Positions 8,525 through 17,257 of a stretch of DNA of 37,740 nucleotides are shown here, in pieces. The DNA comes from Chloroflexota bacterium. GTDB taxonomy: Bacteria > Chloroflexota > UBA6077 > JACCZL01. Below the pieces are notes generated by a model. The model saw nothing but the letters and a program-made list of their open reading frames with translations, did no database searches and was not told the DNA's origin. The position numbers and the translations under genes are program-made. The DNA lies in the NCBI GenBank assembly GCA_020850535.1, contig JADZEM010000114.1, positions 1 through 37,740 of the forward strand, read 5' to 3'. Position 1 is the first letter of the stretch; each line of letters opens with the position of its first letter.

Positions 8525-9463
8525 TCAGCGGGCGGCGACGGCCAGCCCCGGCATGGTGAAGCCGACGGCATCGAGGTTCTTCGCGAGGTCCGCGCGCTCG
8601 GCGGCGGTCAGCTCGGTCAGCGGCGGGCGAACCGTCACCCAGTCGGCATCGTCGCCGTAGTGCGCGACGGCCGCCTTGAGGGCCGGGATCATCACGTACC
8701 CCTGGAAGACCTTGCGGACCACGTCCAGCGCATCCTGTTGGGCGTCGGCATCCGCGTTCTGCCAGGTGGCCGCCAGCTTCGCAATCGGCCCCGGGTTGAC
8801 GTTCGCCGTGGCCGAGATGCAGCCGGCCCCACCCCCGCGCATGGTCGCCAGCAGGAACGACTCGCTCCCGCAGAAGACGTCGAAGCCGTGCGGCTGGAAC
8901 CGATCGAGCATCGCCCTGGTGTTCGACCAGTCGCCCGAACTGTCCTTGATGCCGGCGATGGTGCCCGGGTACGCCTTCAGCAGCCGCTCGATGACCGTCA
9001 GCGTGATCGGCACGTTGGCGACCGGGGGGATGTGGTAGAGGTAGATCCGCAGGCGACTGTCGCCGACCCGCTGGATGACCTCCGAGAAGCTGCGGAAAAG
9101 GCCGTCGTCGGAGAGGCCCTTGTAGTAGAACGGCGGCAGCATCAGGACGCCGCCCGCGCCGAGCTGCACGGCGTGGCGGGTCAGCTCAACGGTATCCGTG
9201 AGGGCGCAGGCGCCGGTGCCGGGCATCATGCGGCCGGCCGGGATGCCCGCCTCGACCAGCGTGTCGAGCAGCCGGACCTTCTCCCCCACCGACAGCGAGT
9301 TGCCCTCCGAGTTGGTGCCGAAGACTGCCAGCCCGACGTCGTTGCTGAGCAGCCACTGACAGTGCCGCACGAAGCGGGCGGCATCAGGCTGAAGATCGGC
9401 GTCGAAGGGGGTGACGACCGGCGAGAGGACGCCCTGCATCCGCTCGGGCTGCTGCGCGCTCAT
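8525..9463 (-). CDS. Dihydrodipicolinate synthase/N-acetylneuraminate lyase family (DapA-like) aldolase
   Basis: 312 aa, normal for this class I aldolase family. Schiff-base Lys173 lies in AGIKDSSGDW and the catalytic Tyr143 in YLYHIP. The pyruvate-binding GTTGE loop is replaced by GTNSEG (49-54), which is more typical of relatives acting on 2-keto sugar acids or hydroxyprolines than of true DapA. ATG at 9463 follows GGAGGCTCT. It is not in a lysine operon, so a catabolic lyase/dehydratase role is more likely than lysine synthesis. The family is sure; the substrate is not. Confidence 0.88.
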   Translation of the reverse strand: MSAQQPERMQGVLSPVVTPFDADLQPDAARFVRHCQWLLSNDVGLAVFGTNSEGNSLSVGEKVRLLDTLVEAGIPAGRMMPGTGACALTDTVELTRHAVQLGAGGVLMLPPFYYKGLSDDGLFRSFSEVIQRVGDSRLRIYLYHIPPVANVPITLTVIERLLKAYPGTIAGIKDSSGDWSNTRAMLDRFQPHGFDVFCGSESFLLATMRGGGAGCISATANVNPGPIAKLAATWQNADADAQQDALDVVRKVFQGYVMIPALKAAVAHYGDDADWVTVRPPLTELTAAERADLAKNLDAVGFTMPGLAVAAR

Positions 9464-9478
9464 AGAGCCTCCAACGTC

Positions 9479-9817
9479 CTACGACAGATACGGACTCTGG
9501 GAAGAGATTGGCCTCCGCACGCGGACCGTCGCCTGATGGCGGTCGGAGATCGCGCGGTACGCTGCCTGATGATCCTCCCATCGAATCTCATGCTCAGCGA
9601 GATTGCAGGCGACATCAAATGGCTCGGCGTGGTAGATGATGTCAAGCGTGTTGTCGGTTGGACGGTCGTTGAGTCGTTGCCTGAGTCCGAGAACCCGACG
9701 CGCGGCATCTGCCGAACTGAGGCCGTGTAACTCGATAAGCGAGTCGCGCACCGTGTCCCAGAACGCCCGAATCTCGTCCGCGTAGTCGTATGCTGGGTGG
9801 CGTACGCCGGCTCGCAT
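9479..9817 (-). CDS. Small protein of unknown function, partner of the DUF3990-like gene
   Basis: 112 aa, soluble, predicted largely helical (YADEIRAFWDTVRDSLIELH, then GLSSADAARRVLGLRQRL). The ATG overlaps the TGA of the upstream frame (TGATG), so the two are translationally coupled. I do not recognise the family with confidence. Some features (helical, short, DIIYHAEPFDVACNLAE near the middle) recall the small partners such as DUF3791 found next to DUF3990 genes, but this is only a positional analogy. A role as antitoxin or immunity protein is an inference from gene order. Confidence 0.6.
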   Translation of the reverse strand: MRAGVRHPAYDYADEIRAFWDTVRDSLIELHGLSSADAARRVLGLRQRLNDRPTDNTLDIIYHAEPFDVACNLAEHEIRWEDHQAAYRAISDRHQATVRVRRPISSQSPYLS

Positions 9818-10276
9818 CACGACACAACCTCCTGGCTCGCCCGTCCAAGCACGGCCAGCGCGCTCGCAGTGTGAAAGCTGATCTGGTCGGCACCCGCGTA
9901 GCATGCGCGCTGCTTCCAGAACGCAGCGACTGGCCTTGCCACGACATCATACCAACCGCCGTTTGAAACGCGACCATGATGGTCATCGTTCTCTCGACAG
10001 TGCCGAACGAAACTCCAAAAGTCCGCTGCGTCGTAGTCACCGCGCACGAACGTCAGCAGATCAAGCCGCGCGAGCGCCTCACGGTCAACGAGAAAGCTCA
10101 GCACGGACGGAGGCCTGACGAAGCGACGAGGTGAGATAAAGACCTCGTCCGAAGTCACGGCTGGGCTTGAAGTAGACGGGATCAATCCCCCGCTGAATCG
10201 AGGCGACCGAATCCTGAAGCGTGCCGTGGTAGAGGCGAAGCGGGCCGTTCCGCCAGATGGCTGGAGGATCGAACAT
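9817..10276 (-). pseudogene. DUF3990-like protein (ADP-ribosyltransferase-like), frameshifted
   Basis: Two frames together rebuild one protein. From ATG 10276 the first frame reads LRLYHGTLQDSVASIQRG and DFGRGLYLTSSLRQA, the LYHGT...FG(R/K)GLYLT signature of DUF3990, and stops at about 10086. The next frame reads VLSFLVDREALARLDLL, FVRGDYDAADFWSFVRHC, GWYDVVARPVAAFWKQ and ADQISFHTASALAVLG to the stop at 9817, the C-terminal half of the same family. An indel near 10095-10120 separates them. DUF3990 proteins have an ART-like fold and often pair with a small gene, as here. The gene is either inactivated or carries a sequencing error; a few residues also seem missing at the junction. Confidence 0.7.
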
Positions 10277-10426
10277 GCTTCACGCACTCCGGGTGTGGAT
10301 CGCCGAGTGCGGCACGCAGATCGCGGCGTGGGGTGAGGTCTACGCGACCCGACGAATGGTACCAGGGATGGCGAGCACCGCAGGAGCATGGCATTGATGC
10401 GTGCGCCCAGGAGCGAGTGCGAGTGC

Positions 10427-11608
10427 TCAGGGGCCAGTCGGGCGAGCCTCGCGGGCCGTCAACTCAGCCCGGGCGCCACGGGCCTCGTGCGTCAGCGTCA
10501 CCAGTTGGCGGTCCGAACGGGCGTTGCGGACGCCGGCCAGCACCCGCAGCGCCCGACCTGGGTCGCGCCCGAGCTGGCGGGCACGGGTCGCCAGCTCCTC
10601 GTCGGTGGCATCGGCCGGCAGGCCGACAGCCTGGGTGAGCTGGTGGCGCACCTGCCGCGCCAGGTGCTCGGCCACCCACGCCCGCTTGCGGCCGGCCCGG
10701 TAGAGCGCCGCCTGCGACGACACCAGCTCTCCGAGTGACCGTCCACGGTCCACAAACACGGGGACGGACCGGCCGAGCCGTCGTCCACGCCAGAGCAGGA
10801 AGACCAGCAGCACCACGCCAGCCCAGAACACCGCCCGCCCCCAGGTGTACGCGAACACGAATCGGAACAGGCCACCACTCCGGGTCTGCCCGAAACCGTG
10901 GTGCAGCTCGTCGAACGCCACCGTCTGGCCCTGGCCGCTCGGCCCGATCAGCGAGAGCGCCAGCCGGGCATGGTCAGGGGTCCGCAAGCCCTCGTTCGAG
11001 AACAGGTCCGGGACGGTGATCGCGATGACCTCGCCGCGCCCGGCCGTGACGCGAGCGGCCAGCACCGGCCGCCCGCCGGCCGGGGAGGCCTCCTCGCGCT
11101 CGCCGTAGAGCAGGGGCGTGAGCCGGCCGCTGGTCCGGGTCAGATCGAAGGCCCGGGCGGTCGCCGTCGCGGGCAACGACATCGGCTCGATCCGTGGATC
11201 GAGCCCGGCGCCGTTCGCGGGGACCACCCGCACGATGTCCGCCACCGGCCGCAGTGCAAGGGAGAAGCTCCGCAGCAAGGGCGCTGTCTCGAACGTCGCA
11301 TGCACCACCAGCCGCCCACCCCGACGGACGAACCGTTCCAGCTCGGCCACTACCGCGCCGTCGAGCGACGAGCGCGGGGCCAACACGACCACCACGTTGG
11401 CGTTGCCCGGCACGCGGTACGGCTCTGCCTCGATAGTCGAGACGGTGTGGCCGAGCGCTTCGAGCCAGAGACGGAGCGCTTTCCCACCCGTGGGCTGCGC
11501 AGAGTAGACCGTCAGCCGTGGCTGCTCGCGGTTGTCCGGCGAGACCAGCACCAGCATGGCGAACAGCAGCACGAACAGCCCGCCGAACAGCGCCAGCCGC
11601 CGGTTCAC
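10427..11608 (-). CDS. DUF4350-domain membrane-anchored protein
   Basis: 393 aa. An N-terminal signal-anchor (LALFGGLFVLLFAMLVLVS) is followed by an extracytoplasmic domain typical of DUF4350: YSAQPTGGKALRLWLEALGH, then VVVVLAPRSSLD, the region that folds like a glutamine-amidotransferase-type Rossmann domain. A second membrane segment at about residues 250-275 (WGRAVFWAGVVLLVFLLWRG) precedes a cytoplasmic C-terminal tail rich in Arg (RAGRKRAWVAEHLARQVRHQ). The start overlaps the DUF4129 stop by 4 bp. In many bacteria DUF4350 and DUF4129 genes sit with a MoxR ATPase and a DUF58 protein; neither is present here. Molecular function unknown. Confidence 0.85.
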   Translation of the reverse strand: MNRRLALFGGLFVLLFAMLVLVSPDNREQPRLTVYSAQPTGGKALRLWLEALGHTVSTIEAEPYRVPGNANVVVVLAPRSSLDGAVVAELERFVRRGGRLVVHATFETAPLLRSFSLALRPVADIVRVVPANGAGLDPRIEPMSLPATATARAFDLTRTSGRLTPLLYGEREEASPAGGRPVLAARVTAGRGEVIAITVPDLFSNEGLRTPDHARLALSLIGPSGQGQTVAFDELHHGFGQTRSGGLFRFVFAYTWGRAVFWAGVVLLVFLLWRGRRLGRSVPVFVDRGRSLGELVSSQAALYRAGRKRAWVAEHLARQVRHQLTQAVGLPADATDEELATRARQLGRDPGRALRVLAGVRNARSDRQLVTLTHEARGARAELTAREARPTGP

Positions 11609-12381
11609 GGGCGGACGCCCCCGGCAGCGACGGCACGCTCGCTGTCCCGAGCCGACGGTGGATCGACCGCCCCGGCCGCCTCCCAGACGCGCTCGGCCAG
11701 CACACTGAAGTGGGCGTACTCGGCCTCAGAGCACGTCTGCTGGCCGTACCAGAGGCGGTCGAAGCGGGCCACCAGCGCCGAGAACGGCTCCACCAGGGAC
11801 GGATCGCCGGTCAGGTGCGGCAGAAACTCGCGGTTGGTGAGCGCGCCGTCGAACACCAGGTGCGCGCGCTCGTCCAGCCGCAGCAGGACCGCCAGGTAGA
11901 GATGATGGACGGCAAGGCGCGGGTCGGCCTGGGCGACGGCACGCGCCCGCGCACGCTCGTCAGCGGCCCCGGGGCGGCCCGCCTCGGCACGGTCGGCGAG
12001 GCGCTCGTTGGCCGAGAGGCTCCCCCGCGACAGCCGGTAGAGCACGATCGCCACGCCGATCACCACGACCACGCTGACGATCAGCATGATCCACGCAACG
12101 CCCGCCTCGGCATCCGTGCGGCTGATCCCGAACAGGTCACCCAGCCACGCCAGCAGCCGCACGAACAGCGACCACAACCAGTTCCAGAACCGGTTCACGT
12201 ACGTCTCGAACAGCGAGGAGCCGGCCGCCATCTGGAACTCAGGGCGGGCCAGGATCGCGTCGAGCGCGGCAAGCTGCTCGGGCGTGGCCGAAGGCGCATC
12301 GCTCTGGCGCAGACCCTCAGGCCCGGCCGGCACGAGGGCCGCGCGCGCCAGCGCCCACATCCCCGCCGCCAGCACGCTCAT
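11605..12381 (-). CDS. DUF4129-domain membrane protein
   Basis: 258 aa. The N-terminus (LAAGMWALARAALVPAG) resembles a signal sequence. A membrane segment (AWIMLIVSVVVVIGVAIVLY, about 95-115) separates it from a C-terminal DUF4129 domain: AVHHLYLAVLLRLDERAHL, LTNREFLPHL and FDRLWYGQQTCSEAEY, the latter being the typical (F/Y)-x-x-x-WYG signature. It overlaps the DUF4350 start by 4 bp and follows the upstream membrane gene by 10 bp, so the three form one operon. A function linked to cell envelope or to a MoxR-type chaperone system is suggested by family context only. Confidence 0.85.
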   Translation of the reverse strand: MSVLAAGMWALARAALVPAGPEGLRQSDAPSATPEQLAALDAILARPEFQMAAGSSLFETYVNRFWNWLWSLFVRLLAWLGDLFGISRTDAEAGVAWIMLIVSVVVVIGVAIVLYRLSRGSLSANERLADRAEAGRPGAADERARARAVAQADPRLAVHHLYLAVLLRLDERAHLVFDGALTNREFLPHLTGDPSLVEPFSALVARFDRLWYGQQTCSEAEYAHFSVLAERVWEAAGAVDPPSARDSERAVAAGGVRP

Positions 12382-12391
12382 GCCGGGACGC

Positions 12392-13297
12392 TCACGGGCG
12401 TTGCGCGGCGACCTGGGCCGCGGTCTGGGCGGCTGCCTGACGATCCAGCCGCAGCTCGATGTCGAACGCCTCCTTGCGTACCCGAGCGTCGAAGTAGAAC
12501 CGCGCCATCACGATGTACGAGATCGAGAGAAACAGCGTCTCACCCAACGCCTGCAAGACGATCTGGCCGACCTGGAACAGCACGAAGCCGCCCGAGCCAA
12601 CCTGCGAGATCGACTCGGCCCAGATCGCCGCGCCAACGCCTGCGAACACGGCCAGCAGCGTCACCGGGATCGCCACAAGCATCGCCACCACCATCGAGAT
12701 CACGATGTAGCAGATCATCAGCTGCCAGCGGCGGCCACGCATCAGCTCCCAGCTTCGGCGCAGCGCATCGGTGCCGCTGACCGGCTCCATGACGATGACC
12801 GCGAAGACCAGCCCCCAGCTCATCGCGAAGAAGATCGACACCGGAAAGCACAACGCCGCGCCACTGACCACGAGGCCTACCAGGAGGCCGGCGATGCTGA
12901 CGGCCCCGAACCGGCGCAGCGCCAGGCGGTACGCGTCCCAGATGTTGACGGTCTGCCCGAGGATGGCGTCCGACGCGATCTTCAACGCCGCGACGCCGGC
13001 CAGCAACTGCCCGAGCATCGTCAGCAGCGTGACCGGCAGCGTCATGAGCGCCGCGCCAATGCCAACGGCTGCACCCATCTCGGAGGAGATGCGTCCACTG
13101 CCGAGCGAGCCGCCGAGGATAGCCATGCCGGCGATCAGCGCCATCCGGAGCAGCGCCAGCGGCACGATCACCACCGCCGCCGCCGTGATGAACGCCACGA
13201 ACTGCCGACGGTAGACCTGGATCGACTCGTCCAGGATATCGCCGACGGAGAGGGGGCGCATCCTGAACCCGGATGCCGGACGCGCGTCAACTGCCAT
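12392..13297 (-). CDS. Polytopic integral membrane protein, first gene of the DUF4129/DUF4350 operon
   Basis: 301 aa with about six hydrophobic segments (FITAAAVVIVPLALLRMALI, a second near MTLPVTLLTMLGQLLAG, and VSIAGLLVGLVVSGAALC, VFAVIVMEPVS, VVAMLVAIPVTLLAVFAGVG, and a last one near FQVGQIVLQALGETLFLSIS). The opening MRPLSVGDILDESIQVYRR resembles the membrane domain found in glycerophosphodiester-phosphodiesterase-type and DUF7847-like proteins, which have no known activity by themselves. The C-terminal tail is Ala/Gln-rich. ATG at 13297. It precedes the DUF4129 gene by 10 bp. Confidence 0.75.
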   Translation of the reverse strand: MAVDARPASGFRMRPLSVGDILDESIQVYRRQFVAFITAAAVVIVPLALLRMALIAGMAILGGSLGSGRISSEMGAAVGIGAALMTLPVTLLTMLGQLLAGVAALKIASDAILGQTVNIWDAYRLALRRFGAVSIAGLLVGLVVSGAALCFPVSIFFAMSWGLVFAVIVMEPVSGTDALRRSWELMRGRRWQLMICYIVISMVVAMLVAIPVTLLAVFAGVGAAIWAESISQVGSGGFVLFQVGQIVLQALGETLFLSISYIVMARFYFDARVRKEAFDIELRLDRQAAAQTAAQVAAQRP

Positions 13298-13474
13298 CGT
13301 GCCTGCCCGCCACCCTTTCGCCGGCGTACGCCGGCCTCACGTCGATCCCCAGTCAGCGTACAGCATGACGCCCGCGCTGAGATACTAGGGGACAGGGGGT
13401 GGATTTTGGCAGTTTGCCCAGCCGCGCCCGGATACTTCCAACATGCACAGTGTCAGACACGGAGACGACGGCCG

Positions 13475-15505
13475 ATGATGGGTGGCGGTGGCTGGTGGCA
13501 GTATCTCCACCAGGACGAGCATGCAAAGGGCGCAGCCATCGACCGCTCGGTGCTGCGGCGCGTGGCCGGCTACGCCCGGCCATACCAGGGGCGCATCGCC
13601 CTGATGCTGCTGACGATCCTGGCGATCACCGGCCTGACGCTGGTGCCGCCGCTCCTGATGCGGGCGCTCATCGACGAGGCGTTGCCCAACCGCGACTTCT
13701 GGCAGCTCAACCTGCTGGCGGCGGGGATGGTGCTGGTGCCACTGCTCAACGGGCTGGTGAGCGTCCTTCAGCGCTGGGTCAGCTCGCAGATCGGCGAGGG
13801 GATCATCTTCGACCTGCGCTGCGCCGTCTTCGCCCACCTCCAACGGCAGTCGCTCCGCTTCTTCACCCAGAGTAAGACCGGCGAGCTGATGGCGCGCGTC
13901 AACAACGACGTGGTCGGATCGCAGCAGGCGATCACCAACACGCTGCCCAGCGTCATCTCGAACTCGCTGGCGCTCGTCGCGACCCTCGGGATCATGCTGG
14001 CGCTCGAATGGCGGCTGACCGTCCTCGGCGTCGTGATCCTGCCGCTGTTCATCCTGCCGGCGCGGCGGGTCGGCGATCTGCTGCGGCGGGTCACCCGTGA
14101 GAGCATGGCCCTGAACGGCCAGATGAACGGCATGATGAACGAGACGCTCAACGTCAGCGGGGCGCTGCTGGTCAAGCTGTTCGGGCGGGAGCGCGAGGAG
14201 AACCGGCGCTTCTCGGAGCGGGCCGGGCGCATCCGCGACGTCGGCATCAGGCAGGCGCTGATCGGCCGCTGGTTCTTCCTGGGCATCGGGCTGGTCAGCT
14301 CGATTGGCACGGCGATGGTGTTCTGGACGGGCGGCTACCTTGTGCTGACGGACGGCCTGACCATCGGGACGGTCGTCGCGTTCGGGGCGTACCTCGGGCA
14401 GTTGTACGGGCCAATCGCGGCGTTGACGAACGCGCGCGTCGAGCTGGTGACCTCGCTGGTCAGCTTCGAGCGGGTGTTCGAGGTGCTGGATCTGCCGCTG
14501 GAGATCGAGGAGCAGTCGAACGCGCTGGAACTGACCCGGGTGCGTGGCGAGATCCGCTTCGAGGACGTCTCCTTCACCTACGGGGCGGCCACCGGCAACG
14601 GGCTGACCGCCGTCGAGCGGATCGGGACGCGGTTCGCGGAGCCGCCGCCGGCGCTGCGCAGCGCGGCTGCCGCCCCGGCGAGCACCAACGGCCACGGCCC
14701 GGCGCCCGCCATGCCCACAGCCCCGGTGTCGGCCGCGGGCAACGGCGCACCCGACGAGGCAGCGCAGCGCTGGGCGCTCCGGCACGTCTCGTTCACGGCG
14801 CAGCCGGGTCAACTGGTGGCGCTGGTCGGGCCGAGCGGCGCGGGCAAGACGACCATCACCTACCTGCTGCCCCGCCTCTACGACCCGACTGAGGGCCGGG
14901 TCCTGCTGGACGGCCACGATCTCCGCACCCTCAGCACGGCCTCGCTGGTGGCGCAGATCGGGATGGTCACCCAGGAGACGCACCTCTTCCACGACACGAT
15001 CCGCGCCAATCTGCTCTATGCGCGCCCTGACGCGTCCCAGGCGGAGATCGAGGCCGCCTGCATCGCCGCCAACATCCACCCGCTGATCGCGGGGCTGCCA
15101 GACGGCTACGACACGCTGGTCGGCGAGCGCGGCTACCGCCTCTCCGGCGGCGAGAAGCAGCGGCTGGCCATCGCGCGGGTGCTGCTCAAGAACCCGAGTA
15201 TCCTGGTGTTGGACGAGGCGACCGCGCACCTGGACTCGCAGTCTGAGGCGCTGATCCAGCAGGCGCTGGATGGGGCGATGCGTGGCCGGACCAGCCTGGT
15301 CATCGCGCACCGGCTGAGCACGATCCTGGCCGCCGATCAGATCCTGGTGATGGAGGGCGGGCAGATCGCGGAGCGGGGGACGCACGCCGAATTGCTGGCG
15401 GCCGGCGGTCTGTACGCCCGCCTGTACGAGACGCAATTTCGGGCCGCGCCGATCCTCGACGCCGACCCCGAGGAGATCGCCGCAACAGCAGCAGAAGCCC
15501 CGTAG
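13475..15505 (+). CDS. ABC-type exporter, fused permease and ATPase (half-transporter)
   Basis: About 676 aa. An N-terminal six-helix type-IV exporter membrane domain (residues about 35-330; includes MLLTILAITGLTLVPPLLMR and SFERVFEVLDLP at its end) is fused to an ATPase. The nucleotide-binding domain has Walker A GPSGAGKTT (about 452-460), Q-loop IGMVTQETHLF, signature LSGGEKQR (about 555), Walker B ILVLDEATAHLD and H-loop AHRLS. The domain carries an Ala/Pro-rich insert of about 55 residues between its first strand (FEDVSFTYG) and the Walker A strand, not usual in MsbA-type proteins. It would act as a dimer exporting lipid, peptide or drug. Start set at the ATG at 13475 behind GGAGACGACGG; upstream frame is a shadow. 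It converges on the FtsK-like gene. Confidence 0.93.
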   Translation: MMGGGGWWQYLHQDEHAKGAAIDRSVLRRVAGYARPYQGRIALMLLTILAITGLTLVPPLLMRALIDEALPNRDFWQLNLLAAGMVLVPLLNGLVSVLQRWVSSQIGEGIIFDLRCAVFAHLQRQSLRFFTQSKTGELMARVNNDVVGSQQAITNTLPSVISNSLALVATLGIMLALEWRLTVLGVVILPLFILPARRVGDLLRRVTRESMALNGQMNGMMNETLNVSGALLVKLFGREREENRRFSERAGRIRDVGIRQALIGRWFFLGIGLVSSIGTAMVFWTGGYLVLTDGLTIGTVVAFGAYLGQLYGPIAALTNARVELVTSLVSFERVFEVLDLPLEIEEQSNALELTRVRGEIRFEDVSFTYGAATGNGLTAVERIGTRFAEPPPALRSAAAAPASTNGHGPAPAMPTAPVSAAGNGAPDEAAQRWALRHVSFTAQPGQLVALVGPSGAGKTTITYLLPRLYDPTEGRVLLDGHDLRTLSTASLVAQIGMVTQETHLFHDTIRANLLYARPDASQAEIEAACIAANIHPLIAGLPDGYDTLVGERGYRLSGGEKQRLAIARVLLKNPSILVLDEATAHLDSQSEALIQQALDGAMRGRTSLVIAHRLSTILAADQILVMEGGQIAERGTHAELLAAGGLYARLYETQFRAAPILDADPEEIAATAAEAP

Positions 15506-15523
15506 CGCGGGTGTTCGGACGCG

Positions 15524-17098
15524 TCAGGCGGTCCGCAGCACCTGCGGCTGCACGCCGTGGATGATCTTCTTCGCCAGCCCGCCACGTGGCGGCTTGTCCA
15601 GCTCCACCCAGCAGTTCTTGAAGTCGGGATCGTGCCAGACGAACCGGCGGCCATCCCAGGCGAGCGTCGTCGCGATCTGCTCCATCTCGTGCAGGTTGAA
15701 GCCGTACGGCATCGACTGGTCGGTGTCCACCAGCAGGATGGGGTGGACGCCGTAGCGCGGCCCCTTCTGGAGGATCGGCGTCAGCAGCCGGCTGACCGGG
15801 CCAGAGACGTTCGTCGGGAAGTCGAGCATGACCAGCACGCGGCACGGCTCGGCCACGCCGTTGGCACGGTTCGGGTCGAGGCGCGGCAGCATCGAGGCGA
15901 ACGCTGTGGCCTCAGCAGCGCCCTCGACGAGGTTGGCCAGGTCGCTGAGCCGCTGCTCGATCTGCATCGGCTCGGACCAGGAGCGGCCCTCGCCGATGCC
16001 CAGCCCGGCATCCGCGAATGCCAGGAACGGCGCGACGTTGCGACCCTGGCCGAGCGGATCGATCAGGGTGAACTTGAGGTCGCCGGGTGGGACGGTTGCC
16101 ACCAGCCGCAGGAGGATCGACTGTACCGCTTCGATGGCGCGCTCGCGGGCATGCGTGTCCGTCTTGATGATGAGCGGCTTGTCGTGCGGGAACGGCACCA
16201 GCGCGGGCAGGGTGATGCGATCGTCGCGGATGCCGGCCAGGAGCTCCCCGACACAGATGGCGCGCGGCATGCGGGTCGAGGGCATCCAGGTATTCCAGGC
16301 CGGAGCCGACCATTCAGGCCCGACGGCTGTGGCGGCGGCATTGAACTTGTCGATCGACGGGCCGAGGAGGGCCAGCTGCTGTCGAAAGCTCTGGGCGATG
16401 CGCGAGCGCCCCTCGTCAAACCGCTCCTGCCACTCGTTGAGGCGACGGTCGAACGTGCTGCGGGCCTCCTCGACCAGCACCTGGTGCATGTAGAGGACGT
16501 ACCCCATGTGCTGACGGATGAACCCGTAGTCCTCGTCCGGGGTGTACGGTCGCAAGAAGGTGGCGCGCGCGCCGGCCACGAGCAGCGCGAGCACCAGCGG
16601 GCTCACCATCGCGCCGAACCAGCCGAAGCTCAGGCCAGGGTTGCCCGACCCGGCCACAAACGGCATCACCAGGATCGCCCCAGCCGCCACCACCGCCCCC
16701 ACGATGATGCCGACGGTGATCAGGTTGCTGGACGAGCCGTCCGCCATCGCGGACTGGATCCGCAGCAGGCGAGCTTCCATCTGGGCGGTGGTGATACGCA
16801 GGCCGATGACGAGGTCGGTGTCGAAGAGGGTCAGCGGGTGGGCCGGCACGATCTCGCCCATGGTCGAAGCGTCCCCACGCTGCGGCACGAGCAAGTCAGC
16901 AGTTCGGAGAATGTCGTAGGCGCGGCGGAGCTGGGTGTCGGCAGCCTCGCGGGACTGCGCGAACGCCTGGTCGGCCGCCTCACGGTCGAGGCGGAGCCGG
17001 TTCTCGGCGTCGAGCTCCTCCTGGGTGTATTGATCGGCAAGCTGCTTGACAGCGAGTACGACCTCTCGCTGTTGCTGGATGATGGTCGGCTCGGCCAT
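15524..17098 (-). CDS. FtsK/SpoIIIE-like protein lacking the motor domain
   Basis: 524 aa. The N-terminus (1-75) is a charged coiled coil. Two membrane segments follow at about 126-149 and 158-178. Residues about 200-260 are again coiled. The C-terminal half (ICVGELLAGIRDDRITLPAL, then KFTLIDPLGQGRNVAPF, then PCRVLVMLDFPTNVSGP) matches the segment that precedes the ATPase in large FtsK/SpoIIIE-domain proteins of actinobacteria and relatives. The protein stops (GLAKKIIHGVQPQVLRTA) where the Walker A-bearing motor would begin, and no motor sequence is found downstream. Strong RBS (GGAGGG) before ATG 17098 suggests it is expressed. It could be a truncated gene, or a stand-alone member that works with a separate motor. 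Confidence 0.7.
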   Translation of the reverse strand: MAEPTIIQQQREVVLAVKQLADQYTQEELDAENRLRLDREAADQAFAQSREAADTQLRRAYDILRTADLLVPQRGDASTMGEIVPAHPLTLFDTDLVIGLRITTAQMEARLLRIQSAMADGSSSNLITVGIIVGAVVAAGAILVMPFVAGSGNPGLSFGWFGAMVSPLVLALLVAGARATFLRPYTPDEDYGFIRQHMGYVLYMHQVLVEEARSTFDRRLNEWQERFDEGRSRIAQSFRQQLALLGPSIDKFNAAATAVGPEWSAPAWNTWMPSTRMPRAICVGELLAGIRDDRITLPALVPFPHDKPLIIKTDTHARERAIEAVQSILLRLVATVPPGDLKFTLIDPLGQGRNVAPFLAFADAGLGIGEGRSWSEPMQIEQRLSDLANLVEGAAEATAFASMLPRLDPNRANGVAEPCRVLVMLDFPTNVSGPVSRLLTPILQKGPRYGVHPILLVDTDQSMPYGFNLHEMEQIATTLAWDGRRFVWHDPDFKNCWVELDKPPRGGLAKKIIHGVQPQVLRTA

Positions 17099-17257
17099 GG
17101 GTCCCTCCTGCGGCCAGCGCGGCCGGCGGCACCGTGACAGTCCCTCACCAGATACAACGAGTGCACCAGGGCGTAAGAGACAATAGCTGAGTCTCGATTC
17201 TGCGACAGTCAGATCAGGGTGTCAAGAGTTCGTATGTACTTGCAATTCAGTAGTGAT

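Noticed and set aside
12086-13474. N-terminal extension of the ABC-exporter frame and antisense frame over the membrane operon
   Set aside because: Low-complexity His/Arg/Asp translation; the true start at 13475 has a ribosome site and fits the family.
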